DNA of 64,000 nt from an uncultured Clostridia bacterium. GTDB lineage: Bacteria > Bacillota > Clostridia > Oscillospirales > Ruminococcaceae. Made by a program: the position numbers and the translations under genes. The DNA lies in NCBI GenBank assembly GCA_947627465.1, contig CANQWD010000001.1, forward strand, positions 137,500 through 201,499. The letters run 5' to 3'. The notes beneath the pieces were generated by a model. That model ran no database searches. It was not told the DNA's origin and worked only from the letters and a program-made list of their open reading frames with translations. Positions 1 through 9,250 of the stretch are shown piece after piece (position 1 is the stretch's first letter; each line of letters begins with the position of its first letter).

Positions 1-1
1 C

Positions 2-202
2 AAAGTGAAGACCGCCGTCACAATGGGCGCTATCGTGATTTCGATAGCTTTGGGCGTTCTGAACGACGACTTCGGGCTTTGGATAGGCGTTACGGCGCAG
101 TTTATCCGCGATATTTTGCTGTATCTGTCGGCTCTGCTGACGGTTATCTCGGGCGTTAAGTATTGCTATGACGCGCGGGAATTCGTAAACCCCGCGAAAT
201 AA
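2..202 (+). CDS. pgsA: CDP-diacylglycerol-glycerol-3-phosphate 3-phosphatidyltransferase, C-terminal fragment
   Basis: This is the tail of an open frame entering from the left edge; the true start is outside the window. The visible 66 residues begin KVKTAVTM and hold two hydrophobic segments (about residues 6-22 and 33-52) ending GVKYCYDAREFVNPAK. A Lys-Thr motif before two helices and a short charged tail are typical of the end of PgsA-type CDP-alcohol phosphatidyltransferases, membrane enzymes that make phosphatidylglycerol phosphate. Because the catalytic CDP-alcohol motif is not visible, the exact substrate is inferred from the tail alone. Confidence 0.7.
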   Translation, partial: KVKTAVTMGAIVISIALGVLNDDFGLWIGVTAQFIRDILLYLSALLTVISGVKYCYDAREFVNPAK

Positions 203-235
203 TTGACAATGTACAATTGACAATTGACAATTATT
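201..235. repeat. AATTGACAATT-type intergenic repeat, copy 1
   Basis: AT-rich string of TTGACAAT/ACAATTGACAATT units starting inside the pgsA stop codon. Similar strings recur at about 3894, 3997, 10330, 36237, 47267 and 47323, always between genes. Confidence 0.7.
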
Positions 236-285
236 GTCTGTAATCGTAATACCAACGCGCTTACAATTCGAGAAAGGACAGTTCA

Positions 286-798
286 ATGAAAGACGCTAAA
301 AAAGCGAAAAGCACTTTAAAAGCCTTTTTGGTTATTGCCATAGTAATCGCGGTTATATCGTTTGGCGGTTCCGTATATTACACGGTGTTGCGTGTTTTGC
401 GTGCCGATTGGATAGTCACCGACGCGGAAATTACGCTTATCAGTTCCCTCTCGGGCGGCGAAGTATTGGGAACTTTTACGGATTACAACGGTAAGGTTCA
501 CGCGGAAAAGTATTTATATTCCGACGGTGATTTTGTGGGCTTCGGTATCGGCAAACCGATATTCCCGCCGTTACTCGACCCCGACAAATATATCGGCACA
601 ACGGTTAGAATTATGTACGCCCCCGACCCGCAGGCTCTTGATGAAGATATAGAGGGCACTTCGGAAAGCGACATTGATATTGAGAGTTATGACAATTGGC
701 TTCAAGGCTTTATCATTATGGTGAGCGTATTCGGCGTTTCTTTGGCGCTTACCGCAGTCTTTTCGATTTTGCTTAAAAGAAAGCGCACCCGCGATTAA
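286..798 (+). CDS. Membrane protein with two TM helices and an extracytoplasmic domain (DUF3592-like topology)
   Basis: A 170-residue protein with a basic N-terminus, a TM helix at about 12-35, a roughly 95-residue middle domain and a second TM helix at about 143-163 followed by a KRKRTR tail. The order TM, beta-rich domain with a G-K-x-H-x-E segment, TM resembles DUF3592 proteins, but I cannot confirm the family without a profile search. An AAAGGA ribosome-binding site precedes the ATG. The 3' neighbour starts 32 bases downstream on the same strand, so co-transcription is plausible. Function unknown. Confidence 0.6.
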   Translation: MKDAKKAKSTLKAFLVIAIVIAVISFGGSVYYTVLRVLRADWIVTDAEITLISSLSGGEVLGTFTDYNGKVHAEKYLYSDGDFVGFGIGKPIFPPLLDPDKYIGTTVRIMYAPDPQALDEDIEGTSESDIDIESYDNWLQGFIIMVSVFGVSLALTAVFSILLKRKRTRD

Positions 799-830
799 CG
801 CGGCGATAATGTTAAATAAAGGAGAAAGAT

Positions 831-1718
831 ATGAGCGACAAAGTTTTCGACCAAAACACAAGCGAACGCGTTTTAGACCGTCCGCAAATGCTGATAGTAT
901 CGCTGTTATTTAAGGAGAAGCCCGATATGGCGGCGGTCGCGGACATTCAAGCGGCGTTTGAACCGCTCGTTGGGGAGACGGAGAATATCGCGGAAGACAA
1001 GCCTGATTTGGCAATGCTTGCCGTGCCGAAGTACAAAGCTGTATTCAAGGACGCTCCGCAAGGCGTGCCCGTAATTGCGAACTTTGTCGCTCCGCACGAG
1101 TTCAGCTCGGAGAAGATAGACGAGTTCACGAGAAGTCAGTTTTGGGACGTAAAAAACGGCTCGGAGCTTCTCGATGAGTGCAGGTTCGCCGTGGACGTAT
1201 TCGCGATGACCGCGGCGGCTCTTCCTTATAAAGAGCAGGCGGAACTTATTCTCGCGCAAGTCGGGGCGGCGCTGAAATACTATCCGACTTGTGACGCGCT
1301 TTACGTTCACACGAGCGGCAAGCTGACAACTCCCGAGCAGTTCGAGGAGTGTAAGCAGTACGACCTTTCGGGGAGATTTATTCGGTTGGCAGTGAACGCG
1401 CGGTTTTTCACGATAAACGGCACGGACGATATGATAGTCGATACGATTGGATTTTACACGTTCGGCGGCGCGGACGTTCAGGTGCATTTCCACGGACTGG
1501 ATCAAAACTATGTTGTGAATTACGTTTACAACCTCGCAAGCTATCAGTTCGACAACGATTTTCCAATAAAGGACGGCGATACCGTGGACAGTATCGGCGC
1601 GGACGGCAGTATGCAGTGGGAACCGCAATGGAAAACGCAATACGAGGACGCGCTTATACAGCCCGTCCGCGCGGTTTTGGACGTAAACTGCGGAGAATAT
1701 GCGGCGGGAACGCGGTAA
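831..1718 (+). CDS. DUF4261-type cytoplasmic protein
   Basis: A 295-residue soluble protein with no signal peptide or TM helix. The order of features fits DUF4261 proteins: an N-terminal half with LIVSLLFKEKPD and a PVIANFV-like strand, then a C-terminal domain containing DALYVHTSGKL and DTIGFYTFGGADVQVHF. The family is widespread in Firmicutes and proteobacteria without an established biochemical role; some relatives sit in toxin-immunity loci, which is context from the literature and not shown here. AAGGAGA lies just before the ATG. Family call is from remembered motifs. Confidence 0.6.
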   Translation: MSDKVFDQNTSERVLDRPQMLIVSLLFKEKPDMAAVADIQAAFEPLVGETENIAEDKPDLAMLAVPKYKAVFKDAPQGVPVIANFVAPHEFSSEKIDEFTRSQFWDVKNGSELLDECRFAVDVFAMTAAALPYKEQAELILAQVGAALKYYPTCDALYVHTSGKLTTPEQFEECKQYDLSGRFIRLAVNARFFTINGTDDMIVDTIGFYTFGGADVQVHFHGLDQNYVVNYVYNLASYQFDNDFPIKDGDTVDSIGADGSMQWEPQWKTQYEDALIQPVRAVLDVNCGEYAAGTR

Positions 1719-1809
1719 CGGGTCTTAACGGAGGGTTTTATTGACTTGGAGCGGTTAAAACAATTTTACTTAATTAAGTTATCGCTTGAGGGCGTTTTCG
1801 TATAAAAAT

Positions 1810-1839
1810 ATACCCACTGCAAAATTTTGCGGTGGGTAT
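1810..1839. terminator. Palindrome / probable terminator between the DUF4261 gene and parE-like gene
   Basis: ATACCCAC-T-GCAAAATTTTGC-G-GTGGGTAT is an almost perfect 30-base palindrome. It overlaps by one base the -35 element of the following promoter, so it could end upstream transcription or bind a regulator. Confidence 0.55.
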
Positions 1840-1867
1840 TGCAATTTACAACAAAATATGGTATAAT
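1839..1867 (+). promoter_or_regulatory. Promoter of the parE-like gene
   Basis: TTGCAA, 17-base spacer, TATAAT; predicted transcription start about 38 bases before the ATG at 1911. Confidence 0.65.
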
Positions 1868-1910
1868 ATATATGTATTGTATTTTAAAAATAAAAGGTGA
1901 TAGAACAAAA

Positions 1911-3893
1911 ATGGCTAAACAATCAAATTACAACGACTTAAAGGCGCTTAAAGGTCCCGACCAAGTGCGTTTGCGCCCCGCCGTAATTTTCGGCTCGGAC
2001 AGTATCGAGGGCTGTCGGCACTCGGTTTTCGAGATTATCTCAAACTCGATCGACGAGGCGCGTGAGGGTTTCGGTAAGAAAATCATAATCACGCTTTATA
2101 ATGATAAATCGGTGGAAGTCGAGGACTTCGGGCGCGGCATACCGATAGACTTCAACAAAAACGAGGACAAGTATAACTGGGAACTCGCGTTCTGCAATCT
2201 TTACGCGGGCGGAAAATTCGACAACAACAGCGGCGAGAACTACTCCTACGCGCTCGGCTTGAACGGCTTGGGACTTTGCGCGACGCAGTTCGCCAGCGAA
2301 TATATGGACGTTGAGAGCGCGAACGGACAGTGGCTTTATAAGCTTCGCTTTGAAAAGGGTTTCAACGTCACCGACAACGAAAAAGGCTTTGTTCGGTCAA
2401 AAAGCGCGAATACGGGCACGAAGATACACTGGAAGCCAGATTTGGAGGTCTTCACGGATATCGATGTTGGCGCGGAATATCTCGACGATATGCTTCGCAG
2501 ACAAGCTGTCGTAAACGGCGGCATTGAATTCCTGCGCCGCGTGGAGTTGGAGGACGGCACGTTCGATGAAAAAACGTTCCTCTATGAGGACGGCATTTTT
2601 GATTATTTAAAGGAAGTAGTCGGCGACAAATCGCTTACCACGCCGCAGTATTGGCAGGCTCAGCGTCAAGGCAGAGACCGCGAGGATAAGGACGAGTACA
2701 AGCTCAAAATGAACGTCGCGTTCACTTTTTCCAAGGAACTGCATTTTGTGGAACATTACCACAATTCCTCGTGGCTGGAGCACGGCGGTTCACCCGACGA
2801 CGCTATGAAACGTGCGTTTTTGTCGCAAATCGACAGCTATCTGAAAACCAACAACAAGTACAACAAGGGCGAAAAGTCGATAAAATGGGACGACGTAGCG
2901 GATTGTCTGGTGTTTATATCCTCTAACTTCTCCACGCAGGCAAGCTACGCCAATCAGACCAAAAAGGCGATAACCAACGTTTTCATTAAGGAAGCCATGA
3001 CGGAGTGGCTTAAACACTCCTTGGAAGTATATTTCATTGAGAACCCCGACGAAGCTGTAAAAATCGCCGAACGAGTTTTGGTGAACAAGCGTTCTCGTGA
3101 AAACGCCGAAAAAGTGCGCTCAACGAGTATCGCTAACCTCTCCGCGAAAATCGACCTCACCAACCGTATAGACAAGTTCGTCGACTGCCGAAGCCGCGAT
3201 GTTTCGCGCCGCGAAGTTTACATCGTGGAGGGCGATTCGGCGCTCGGTTCCGTAAAACTCGCACGCGACGCGGATTTCCAAGCTGTGATACCCGTGCGCG
3301 GAAAAATTTTAAACTGCCTGAAAGCGAGTTACGACAAGATTTTTAAGTCCGAGATAATCACTAATCTTATCAAGGTGCTCGGGTGCGGAGTTGAGGTGAA
3401 GTCAAAGGCGAATAAAAATCTCAATTCGTTCAATATTGAGAATTTGCGTTGGAATAAAGTGGTAATTTGTACCGATGCCGACGTGGACGGCTTTCAGATC
3501 CGCACGCTGATTTTAACGATGATACAGGAGCTTTGCCCGACGCTTATCGAGCGCGGTTACGTTTATATCGCGGAATCGCCGCTATACGAAATAAACAGCG
3601 GTCAGAACACGTATTTTGCTTATACGGAAGCCGAGAAAACTAAAATTCTCGATAAGATCGGCGAGAAAAAGTACACAATTCAGCGATCGAAAGGTTTGGG
3701 CGAGAACGACCCCGATATGATGAGCCTGACTACTATGAACCCCGACACTCGCCGCCTTATCAAGGTTACGCCGACCGACGCGGAACAAACGCGGAAGATG
3801 TTTGACGTGCTGCTCGGAAACGATTTGGACGGGCGCAAGGAGTTTATCCGCGAAAACGGCAGTAAATATCTGGAAGTAGCAGACGTAAGTTAA
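1911..3893 (+). CDS. parE: Type IIA DNA topoisomerase, B subunit (ParE/GyrB-like, ATPase)
   Basis: A 660-residue ATPase subunit of a type II topoisomerase that passes one duplex through another. The GHKL fold shows the N-box NSIDEA (45-50), GRGIP (74-78) and the ATP lid GLNGLGL (116-122). The QTK loop is at 349-351, and the Toprim domain has VEGDSA (439-443) with the metal-binding TDADVDG (521-527). The C-terminus has the RSKGLGEND segment typical of ParE/GyrB. I chose ATG 1911, preceded by AAGGTGA, over an upstream in-frame codon at 1827 because the latter lies across the promoter. It is more divergent than ordinary GyrB (GPDQVRLRPAVIFGSD instead of the usual VRKRPGMYIG), so it may be the topoisomerase IV subunit or an additional paralogue. 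Its partner follows at 4050. Confidence 0.85.
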   Translation: MAKQSNYNDLKALKGPDQVRLRPAVIFGSDSIEGCRHSVFEIISNSIDEAREGFGKKIIITLYNDKSVEVEDFGRGIPIDFNKNEDKYNWELAFCNLYAGGKFDNNSGENYSYALGLNGLGLCATQFASEYMDVESANGQWLYKLRFEKGFNVTDNEKGFVRSKSANTGTKIHWKPDLEVFTDIDVGAEYLDDMLRRQAVVNGGIEFLRRVELEDGTFDEKTFLYEDGIFDYLKEVVGDKSLTTPQYWQAQRQGRDREDKDEYKLKMNVAFTFSKELHFVEHYHNSSWLEHGGSPDDAMKRAFLSQIDSYLKTNNKYNKGEKSIKWDDVADCLVFISSNFSTQASYANQTKKAITNVFIKEAMTEWLKHSLEVYFIENPDEAVKIAERVLVNKRSRENAEKVRSTSIANLSAKIDLTNRIDKFVDCRSRDVSRREVYIVEGDSALGSVKLARDADFQAVIPVRGKILNCLKASYDKIFKSEIITNLIKVLGCGVEVKSKANKNLNSFNIENLRWNKVVICTDADVDGFQIRTLILTMIQELCPTLIERGYVYIAESPLYEINSGQNTYFAYTEAEKTKILDKIGEKKYTIQRSKGLGENDPDMMSLTTMNPDTRRLIKVTPTDAEQTRKMFDVLLGNDLDGRKEFIRENGSKYLEVADVS

Positions 3894-4030
3894 TAATTGA
3901 AAATGCACAATGAAAAATTGATAATTGCGGTGCGCTTTGCGCGATTTTGATTGTACGCGGACTTTGACGCCGCGTCAGCGTTTCCGTCCGCGACAGTAAT
4001 TGTCAATTGTCAATTTTACATTGTCAATTT
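3894..4030. repeat. Paired inverted AATTGACAATT-type repeats between parE-like and parC-like genes
   Basis: A degenerate copy at 3894-3927 and a better copy in opposite orientation at 3997-4030 bracket about 70 bases that contain GTACGCGG and CCGCGTCAGCG segments. Probably a small palindromic element inserted inside the topoisomerase operon; the parC-like ribosome-binding site starts right after it. Confidence 0.6.
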
Positions 4031-4049
4031 AAAAGTTGGAGCGTATAAA

Positions 4050-6272
4050 TTGAAGAAAAAGACAACAAAAAAACCGCAGCCCAATGCGGTAAATGCATAT
4101 ATTGAGGGATCGGGACAGGTCGTCGAGACCAATATCGTGGAAACTCTTGAAGAAAACTATATGCCCTATGCGATGAGTGTCATCGTGTCCAGAGCGCTTC
4201 CCGAGATCGACGGTTTCAAGCCGTCCCACAGAAAACTTTTATATACAATGTATAAAATGGGCTTGCTGAACGGTGCGCGAACGAAATCGGCGAATATCGT
4301 CGGACAGACAATGAAGCTCAACCCGCACGGCGACGCGGCAATCTACGAAACAATGGTGCGTTTGGCGCGCGGAAACGAGGCTCTGCTGCACCCCTACGTT
4401 GACAGCAAGGGCAACTTCGGCAAGGCTTACAGCCGCGATATGGCTTACGCGGCAAGCCGTTACACCGAGGCGAAGCTTGACAACATCAGCGCGGAGCTGT
4501 TCGCCGACATCGACAAGGACGCGGTCGATATGGTGCCGAACTACGACAACTCAATGTTGGAGCCGAGCCTTTTTCCGGTGCGGTTTCCTGCGGTTTTGGT
4601 GAACTCGAATTTCGGACTTGCCGTTTCAATGGCGAGCAACATCTGTTCGTTCAATCTCGCAGAAGTGTGCGAGACGGCGGTCTCGCTTATCAAAAATCCC
4701 GAACATAACGCGCTTTCCACGCTTAAAGGTCCCGATTTTCCGGGCGGCGGCTACATCGTTTACGACGAAACGGAAATGGAAAAGATATACCGAACGGGCT
4801 TGGGCTCGGTAAAGGTTCGCGCGAAGTATAATTTTGACGCGGAAGCGCGCTGTATAGAGGTTACGCAGATACCGCCGACGACCACCGTCGAAGCCATAAT
4901 CGACCGTGTTGTCGATCTTGTGAAAGACGGAAAAGTCAAGGAAATATCCGACGTTCGCGACGAGACCGACCTTTCGGGTTTGCGGCTGACGTTCGATTTG
5001 AAGAAAGGCTACGACCCCGATCAGGTTATGCTTAAGTTATTTAAGTTATCACCTCTGCAGGAGAATTTCAACTGTAACTTTAACGTGCTTATAGCGGGAA
5101 CGCCGCGAGTAATGGGCGTTTACGAGATCTTAAACGAGTGGACGGACTTCCGCAGACAGTGCGTCAAGCGCAGAATTTACTTTGATTTAGGTAAAAAGAA
5201 AGAAAAACTGCACTTGCTGCAAGGTTTAAAAAAGATATTGATGGATATCGATTACGCAATTAAGCTAATTAGGGAAACCGAGGAGGAAGCCGAGGTCGTG
5301 CCGAATTTGATGATAGGATTTGGCATTGACGAGCCGCAGGCGGAATATGTTGCCGAGATAAAGCTGCGTCACATTAACAGGGAGTATATCCTCAAACGCA
5401 CCGAGGAGACCGATAGCTTATCGAGCGAAATCCAAGAAATGGAAGATATCCTAAACTCTCCTAAGAAAATTGACAAGGTAATTATTAACGAGCTTAACGA
5501 GGTTGCGAAAAAGTACGCGCAGCCGCGCCGAACGCAGTTCCTGTACGACATGGCGGACGATTACGTAATAGAGGAGGAGCAGCCCGAGGGCTATCCCGTC
5601 AACGTTTTCTTCACGCGCGAGGGATATTTCAAGCAGATAACGCCGAAATCGCTCAGAATGGCGAGCGAGCAGAAGCTCAAGGAAAACGACGAAGTCATAT
5701 TTACCGCCGAGGTCTCAAACAACTCGGAGTTGCTGTTTTTCACGAACCAATTCAAGTGCTACAAGTCGCGGTGCGGCGATTTTCCCGAAACGAAAGCGTC
5801 CGTTATGGGCGATTACATTCCCGCGAAGCTCGGAATGGAGGACGGTGAAACGCCGATATACATGGCGGTGACGGAGAATTTCTCGGAAACGCTGGTCATC
5901 TTCTTCCAAAACGGAAAGTGCGCAAAGATACCGTTTTCGTCCTTTGAAACGAAAACCAAGCGCAAGGTGCTTTTGAACGCGTATTCGGCGATTTCGCCTG
6001 TGGTAGCGATGTTTACGATAACCGAGGATTGTGATTTTGTGCTTAAATCCACGGCGGGCAAGGTGATCTTGTTCAACACCGCGCTTATTCTGGCAAAATC
6101 CGCGCGGGATACGCAGGGCGTTCAAGTAATGCGCTTAACAAAAGCGGAGCTTGCCGGCGCGTATCCTGCGGATAACGTTGAGATCGGCGATATAGAGCGC
6201 TTCCGCATAAAAACGGTTCCCGCCGCGGGGCTGCTTTCGGATGATGACATCGATCAATTAAAGTTAATTTAA
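4050..6272 (+). CDS. parC: Type IIA DNA topoisomerase, A subunit (ParC/GyrA-like)
   Basis: A 740-residue DNA breakage-reunion subunit. YMPYAMSVIVSRALPE (38-53) and DGFKPSHRKLLYTM (54-67) are the usual N-terminal signature; the catalytic tyrosine is Y138 in AASRYTE. A long alpha-helical gate region lies at about 330-490 and a beta-pinwheel-like domain at about 510-720. I could not find the GyrA box (QRRGGKG) in the C-terminal domain, which favours a topoisomerase IV-like decatenase over a supercoiling gyrase. The start is TTG 4050 with GGAG 8 bases upstream; the longer frame from 3951 would translate the repeat element. It forms a pair with the B subunit just upstream. Confidence 0.85.
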   Translation: MKKKTTKKPQPNAVNAYIEGSGQVVETNIVETLEENYMPYAMSVIVSRALPEIDGFKPSHRKLLYTMYKMGLLNGARTKSANIVGQTMKLNPHGDAAIYETMVRLARGNEALLHPYVDSKGNFGKAYSRDMAYAASRYTEAKLDNISAELFADIDKDAVDMVPNYDNSMLEPSLFPVRFPAVLVNSNFGLAVSMASNICSFNLAEVCETAVSLIKNPEHNALSTLKGPDFPGGGYIVYDETEMEKIYRTGLGSVKVRAKYNFDAEARCIEVTQIPPTTTVEAIIDRVVDLVKDGKVKEISDVRDETDLSGLRLTFDLKKGYDPDQVMLKLFKLSPLQENFNCNFNVLIAGTPRVMGVYEILNEWTDFRRQCVKRRIYFDLGKKKEKLHLLQGLKKILMDIDYAIKLIRETEEEAEVVPNLMIGFGIDEPQAEYVAEIKLRHINREYILKRTEETDSLSSEIQEMEDILNSPKKIDKVIINELNEVAKKYAQPRRTQFLYDMADDYVIEEEQPEGYPVNVFFTREGYFKQITPKSLRMASEQKLKENDEVIFTAEVSNNSELLFFTNQFKCYKSRCGDFPETKASVMGDYIPAKLGMEDGETPIYMAVTENFSETLVIFFQNGKCAKIPFSSFETKTKRKVLLNAYSAISPVVAMFTITEDCDFVLKSTAGKVILFNTALILAKSARDTQGVQVMRLTKAELAGAYPADNVEIGDIERFRIKTVPAAGLLSDDDIDQLKLI

Positions 6273-6291
6273 GTAATTTAAGGAGGACACT

Positions 6292-7962
6292 ATGCTAACA
6301 GATATTGAGATCGCTCAGCAAGCGAAAATGCTGAAAATTGGGCAAATTGCACAAAAGCTTGGGATATCCGAGGAGGAAATCGAACCTTATGGGCACTACA
6401 AAGCCAAATTATCACAAAAACTCATCGACAGAGTGAGTGCGAACCCCGACGGCAAGCTGATTTTGGTGACTGCGATAAACCCCACGCCCGCGGGCGAGGG
6501 AAAGACTACCACTTCGGTAGGTCTTTGCGAGGGTATGAACAAAATCGGCAAAAAGACCGTTGTGGCGCTTCGTGAACCGTCTCTCGGTCCTGTTTTCGGA
6601 ATTAAAGGCGGCGCGGCCGGCGGCGGCTATTCTCAAGTCGTTCCTATGGAGGACATCAATCTGCACTTTACGGGCGATATGCACGCGATCACGTCCGCAA
6701 ACAATCTTCTCGCCGCAATGATAGATAACTCAATTCAACAGGGAAATCCGCTTAACATCGACGTTCGGCGTATCTTGTTTAAGCGCTGTCTCGATATGAA
6801 CGACCGCGCTTTGAGAAATTGTATCGTCGGAATGGGCGGCAAGGTGAACGGTGTGCCGCGCGAGGATCATTTCCAGATATCGGTCGCGAGTGAAATTATG
6901 GCGATTTTGTGCTTAGCTAATGACTTAAACGACTTAAAAAAACGCCTCGGAAATATTCTCGTTGCGTACACTTACGACAACAAGCCCGTGTTCGCGCGTG
7001 ATTTGAACGCCGTCGGAGCGATGACAGCGCTTCTTCGTGACGCGATAAATCCCAATCTCGTGCAGACTTTGGAGAACAATCCCGCGATAATTCACGGCGG
7101 TCCGTTCGCGAATATCGCGCACGGCTGCAACTCAGTTCGCGCAACTAAACTTGCGCTTAAGCTGTCCGACTACGTTATCACCGAGGCGGGCTTCGGTTCG
7201 GATCTGGGCGCGGAGAAGTTTTTCGATATCAAGTGTCGCTTTGCGGGTCTAAAGCCCGACTGCGTTGTGCTTGTCGCGACTATCAGAGCGTTAAAGTATA
7301 ACGGCGGCGCAGCTAAAGCGGATCTGGCTAATGAAAACGTCGAAGCGCTCCAAAAGGGCATTGTTAACCTCGGCGTTCACATTGAGAATATGCGTAAATT
7401 CGGCGTTCCCGTGGTTGTGGCAATAAACCATTTTGCTTCCGATACGGACGCGGAGATTGAGACGGTTCGTCAATATTGCAAAAAAATGGGTGCAAAAGTC
7501 GCGTTTTCTGATGTTTTCGCTAAAGGCGGCGAGGGCGCTGTTGATTTGGCAAATGAAGTTGTAAGCGTTCTTAATAATGAACAGAGCAAGTTTGCCCCGA
7601 TTTACGACGAAAAACTCACAATTAAGGAGAAAGTGGGAATTATCGCTCGTGAAATTTACAGAGCCGACAGCGTAGTTTATACGGCTAAAGCGGAAAAAGC
7701 TATCAAGGAGATAGAGGCGCTGGGGCTTGACAAAGTGCCCGTGTGCGTCGCGAAAACGCAGTATTCCTTGTCCGACGACCCCGCGAAGCTCGGCAGACCT
7801 ACGAATTTCGAGATAACGGTAAGCGACGTTCGGGCAAGCTCGGGAGCGGGTTTTGTGGTCGTTTACACGGGCGACATTATGACGATGCCCGGGCTTCCGA
7901 AAGTACCGAGCGCGGAGAAGATAGACGTTGACGAAAACGGCGTTATTTCGGGGCTGTTTTAA
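6292..7962 (+). CDS. fhs: Formate-tetrahydrofolate ligase
   Basis: A 556-residue cytoplasmic ATP-dependent enzyme that joins formate to tetrahydrofolate, giving 10-formyl-THF for purine and fMet synthesis and for the Wood-Ljungdahl methyl branch. The ATP loop TPAGEGKTT is at 65-73, followed by the family blocks [19 protein letters not shown] and the C-terminal [15 protein letters not shown]. Length is normal. AAGGAGG precedes the ATG, and the stop overlaps the start of tsaE by one base, so the genes are co-translated. The start lies only 20 bases after parC. Confidence 0.96.
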   Translation: MLTDIEIAQQAKMLKIGQIAQKLGISEEEIEPYGHYKAKLSQKLIDRVSANPDGKLILVTAINPTPAGEGKTTTSVGLCEGMNKIGKKTVVALREPSLGPVFGIKGGAAGGGYSQVVPMEDINLHFTGDMHAITSANNLLAAMIDNSIQQGNPLNIDVRRILFKRCLDMNDRALRNCIVGMGGKVNGVPREDHFQISVASEIMAILCLANDLNDLKKRLGNILVAYTYDNKPVFARDLNAVGAMTALLRDAINPNLVQTLENNPAIIHGGPFANIAHGCNSVRATKLALKLSDYVITEAGFGSDLGAEKFFDIKCRFAGLKPDCVVLVATIRALKYNGGAAKADLANENVEALQKGIVNLGVHIENMRKFGVPVVVAINHFASDTDAEIETVRQYCKKMGAKVAFSDVFAKGGEGAVDLANEVVSVLNNEQSKFAPIYDEKLTIKEKVGIIAREIYRADSVVYTAKAEKAIKEIEALGLDKVPVCVAKTQYSLSDDPAKLGRPTNFEITVSDVRASSGAGFVVVYTGDIMTMPGLPKVPSAEKIDVDENGVISGLF

Positions 7963-8390
7963 TGGAAGTTTGCACAAAAAGCGAGGACGAAACTCGGCAG
8001 TTTGCACAAAAGATAGCCGCATTTCTTCATGCCGGTGACGTCATACTTTACACCGGTGAAATGGGGGCGGGCAAAACCGCGTTCACAAAGGGCTTGGCGG
8101 ATTTTTTCGGCACGGACGAGGAAGTGACAAGTCCCACTTTTGCCTTGGTTCACGAATATCCGGGACGGGTGCCGATCTTCCACTTCGACCTGTACCGTAT
8201 TGCCGATTACGATGAGCTTTACGCGGTAGGTTTTTTCGATTACCTCGACCGCGGCGGGATTTTGGCGGTCGAGTGGAGCGAGAACATTCCCGAACTTGAA
8301 GACGAATTGGGAAATGTTGTCAGAATTGACATTCAAAAGCTCGGTGACAACGAACGGAAGATTACCGTTTCGGGAAAATATTTCGATTGA
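7962..8390 (+). CDS. tsaE: tRNA threonylcarbamoyladenosine biosynthesis ATPase TsaE
   Basis: A 142-residue P-loop ATPase that helps the TsaB-TsaD complex install t6A at position 37 of ANN-decoding tRNAs. The Walker A motif GEMGAGKT is at 32-39, followed by VTSPTFALVHEY, FHFDLYR and the GGILAVEWSEN segment characteristic of the family. Its ATG overlaps the fhs stop codon by one base. tsaB follows after 46 bases; tsaD is not in the window. Confidence 0.95.
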   Translation: MEVCTKSEDETRQFAQKIAAFLHAGDVILYTGEMGAGKTAFTKGLADFFGTDEEVTSPTFALVHEYPGRVPIFHFDLYRIADYDELYAVGFFDYLDRGGILAVEWSENIPELEDELGNVVRIDIQKLGDNERKITVSGKYFD

Positions 8391-8436
8391 ATTATACGAT
8401 TTGTAACTGTGAATTTGCACAAAAGGCGGTGATATA

Positions 8437-9108
8437 ATGATTTTGGGCATTGACAGCTCCGCAATTTCGGCGGGGTGCGCGCTTTGCGAGGGCGGCAAAA
8501 TAATCGCGGAGGAGTTTCTGAATACGCGCCACACGCACTCGGAAACGCTTTTGCCGATGATAAGCTCCATGCTCAAAAACGCGGGAATTTCGCTTTCCGA
8601 TTTGGATAAGATAGCCGTGAGCGCGGGTCCCGGTTCGTTTACGGGACTGCGTATCGGGATCTCTACCGCGAAAGGGCTTTGCGACGCGGTTTGTAAACCT
8701 TGCTCGGCTGTTTCGACGTTGGCGGCGATAGCTTACAACTTTGTTGAAATTGACGGGATCATCTGCGCGTGCATGGACGCGCGGAGAAATCAGGTCTACA
8801 ATGCGCTGTTTAAGTCCGAAAACGGCGTTATAACGCGGATTTGCGACGACAGAGCCGTCTCAGCCGCCGAACTTTCGGACGAACTTTCGAGACTTGACGG
8901 CAAAGTGATACTCGCGGGCGACGGCGCGGAGCTTATTCATGAATTTACCCAGGGTAAATATACTCTCGCGCCGCTTGTGCTGCGGTTTCAGCGCGGCAGC
9001 GGAGTGTGCTTCGCGGCGGAGAACGCGCCCGAGACAGCGCCTGCCGCGCTTATGCCGACTTATCTGCGCTTGCCGCAGGCGGAACGTGAACGGTTGACAA
9101 AAGGTTAG
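8437..9108 (+). CDS. tsaB: tRNA threonylcarbamoyladenosine biosynthesis protein TsaB
   Basis: A 223-residue ASKHA-fold scaffold protein that pairs with TsaD in t6A synthesis. It begins ILGIDSSA, has the TRHTHSETLLPM segment at about 28-39 and the family signature SAGPGSFTGLRIG near 61-73. The start has AAGGCGGTGA upstream. It has no catalytic activity of its own; the C-terminal half is shorter than in some homologues but within range. It follows tsaE in the same direction. Confidence 0.93.
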   Translation: MILGIDSSAISAGCALCEGGKIIAEEFLNTRHTHSETLLPMISSMLKNAGISLSDLDKIAVSAGPGSFTGLRIGISTAKGLCDAVCKPCSAVSTLAAIAYNFVEIDGIICACMDARRNQVYNALFKSENGVITRICDDRAVSAAELSDELSRLDGKVILAGDGAELIHEFTQGKYTLAPLVLRFQRGSGVCFAAENAPETAPAALMPTYLRLPQAERERLTKG

Positions 9109-9187
9109 TATTGTCGTATAAGCATTTCGGAAAGGCAAGCCCGTAAATTTAAAATTACAGTGCCCATAACAAAATTTCCCAAAGCTA

Positions 9188-9216
9188 TTGACCCGGCGCG
9201 GTAAATGTTGTATAAT
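9188..9216 (+). promoter_or_regulatory. Promoter of rpiB-upp
   Basis: TTGACC, 17-base spacer, TATAAT, preceding the rpiB start at 9251. Confidence 0.65.
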
Positions 9217-9250
9217 AAATATAAGTTAGTATGAATCGAGGTTGATATTT

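Noticed and set aside
906..1640. 244-codon open frame on the minus strand inside the DUF4261 gene
   Set aside because: It is antisense to a well-supported gene, has Arg/Val-rich unnatural composition and no ribosome-binding site.
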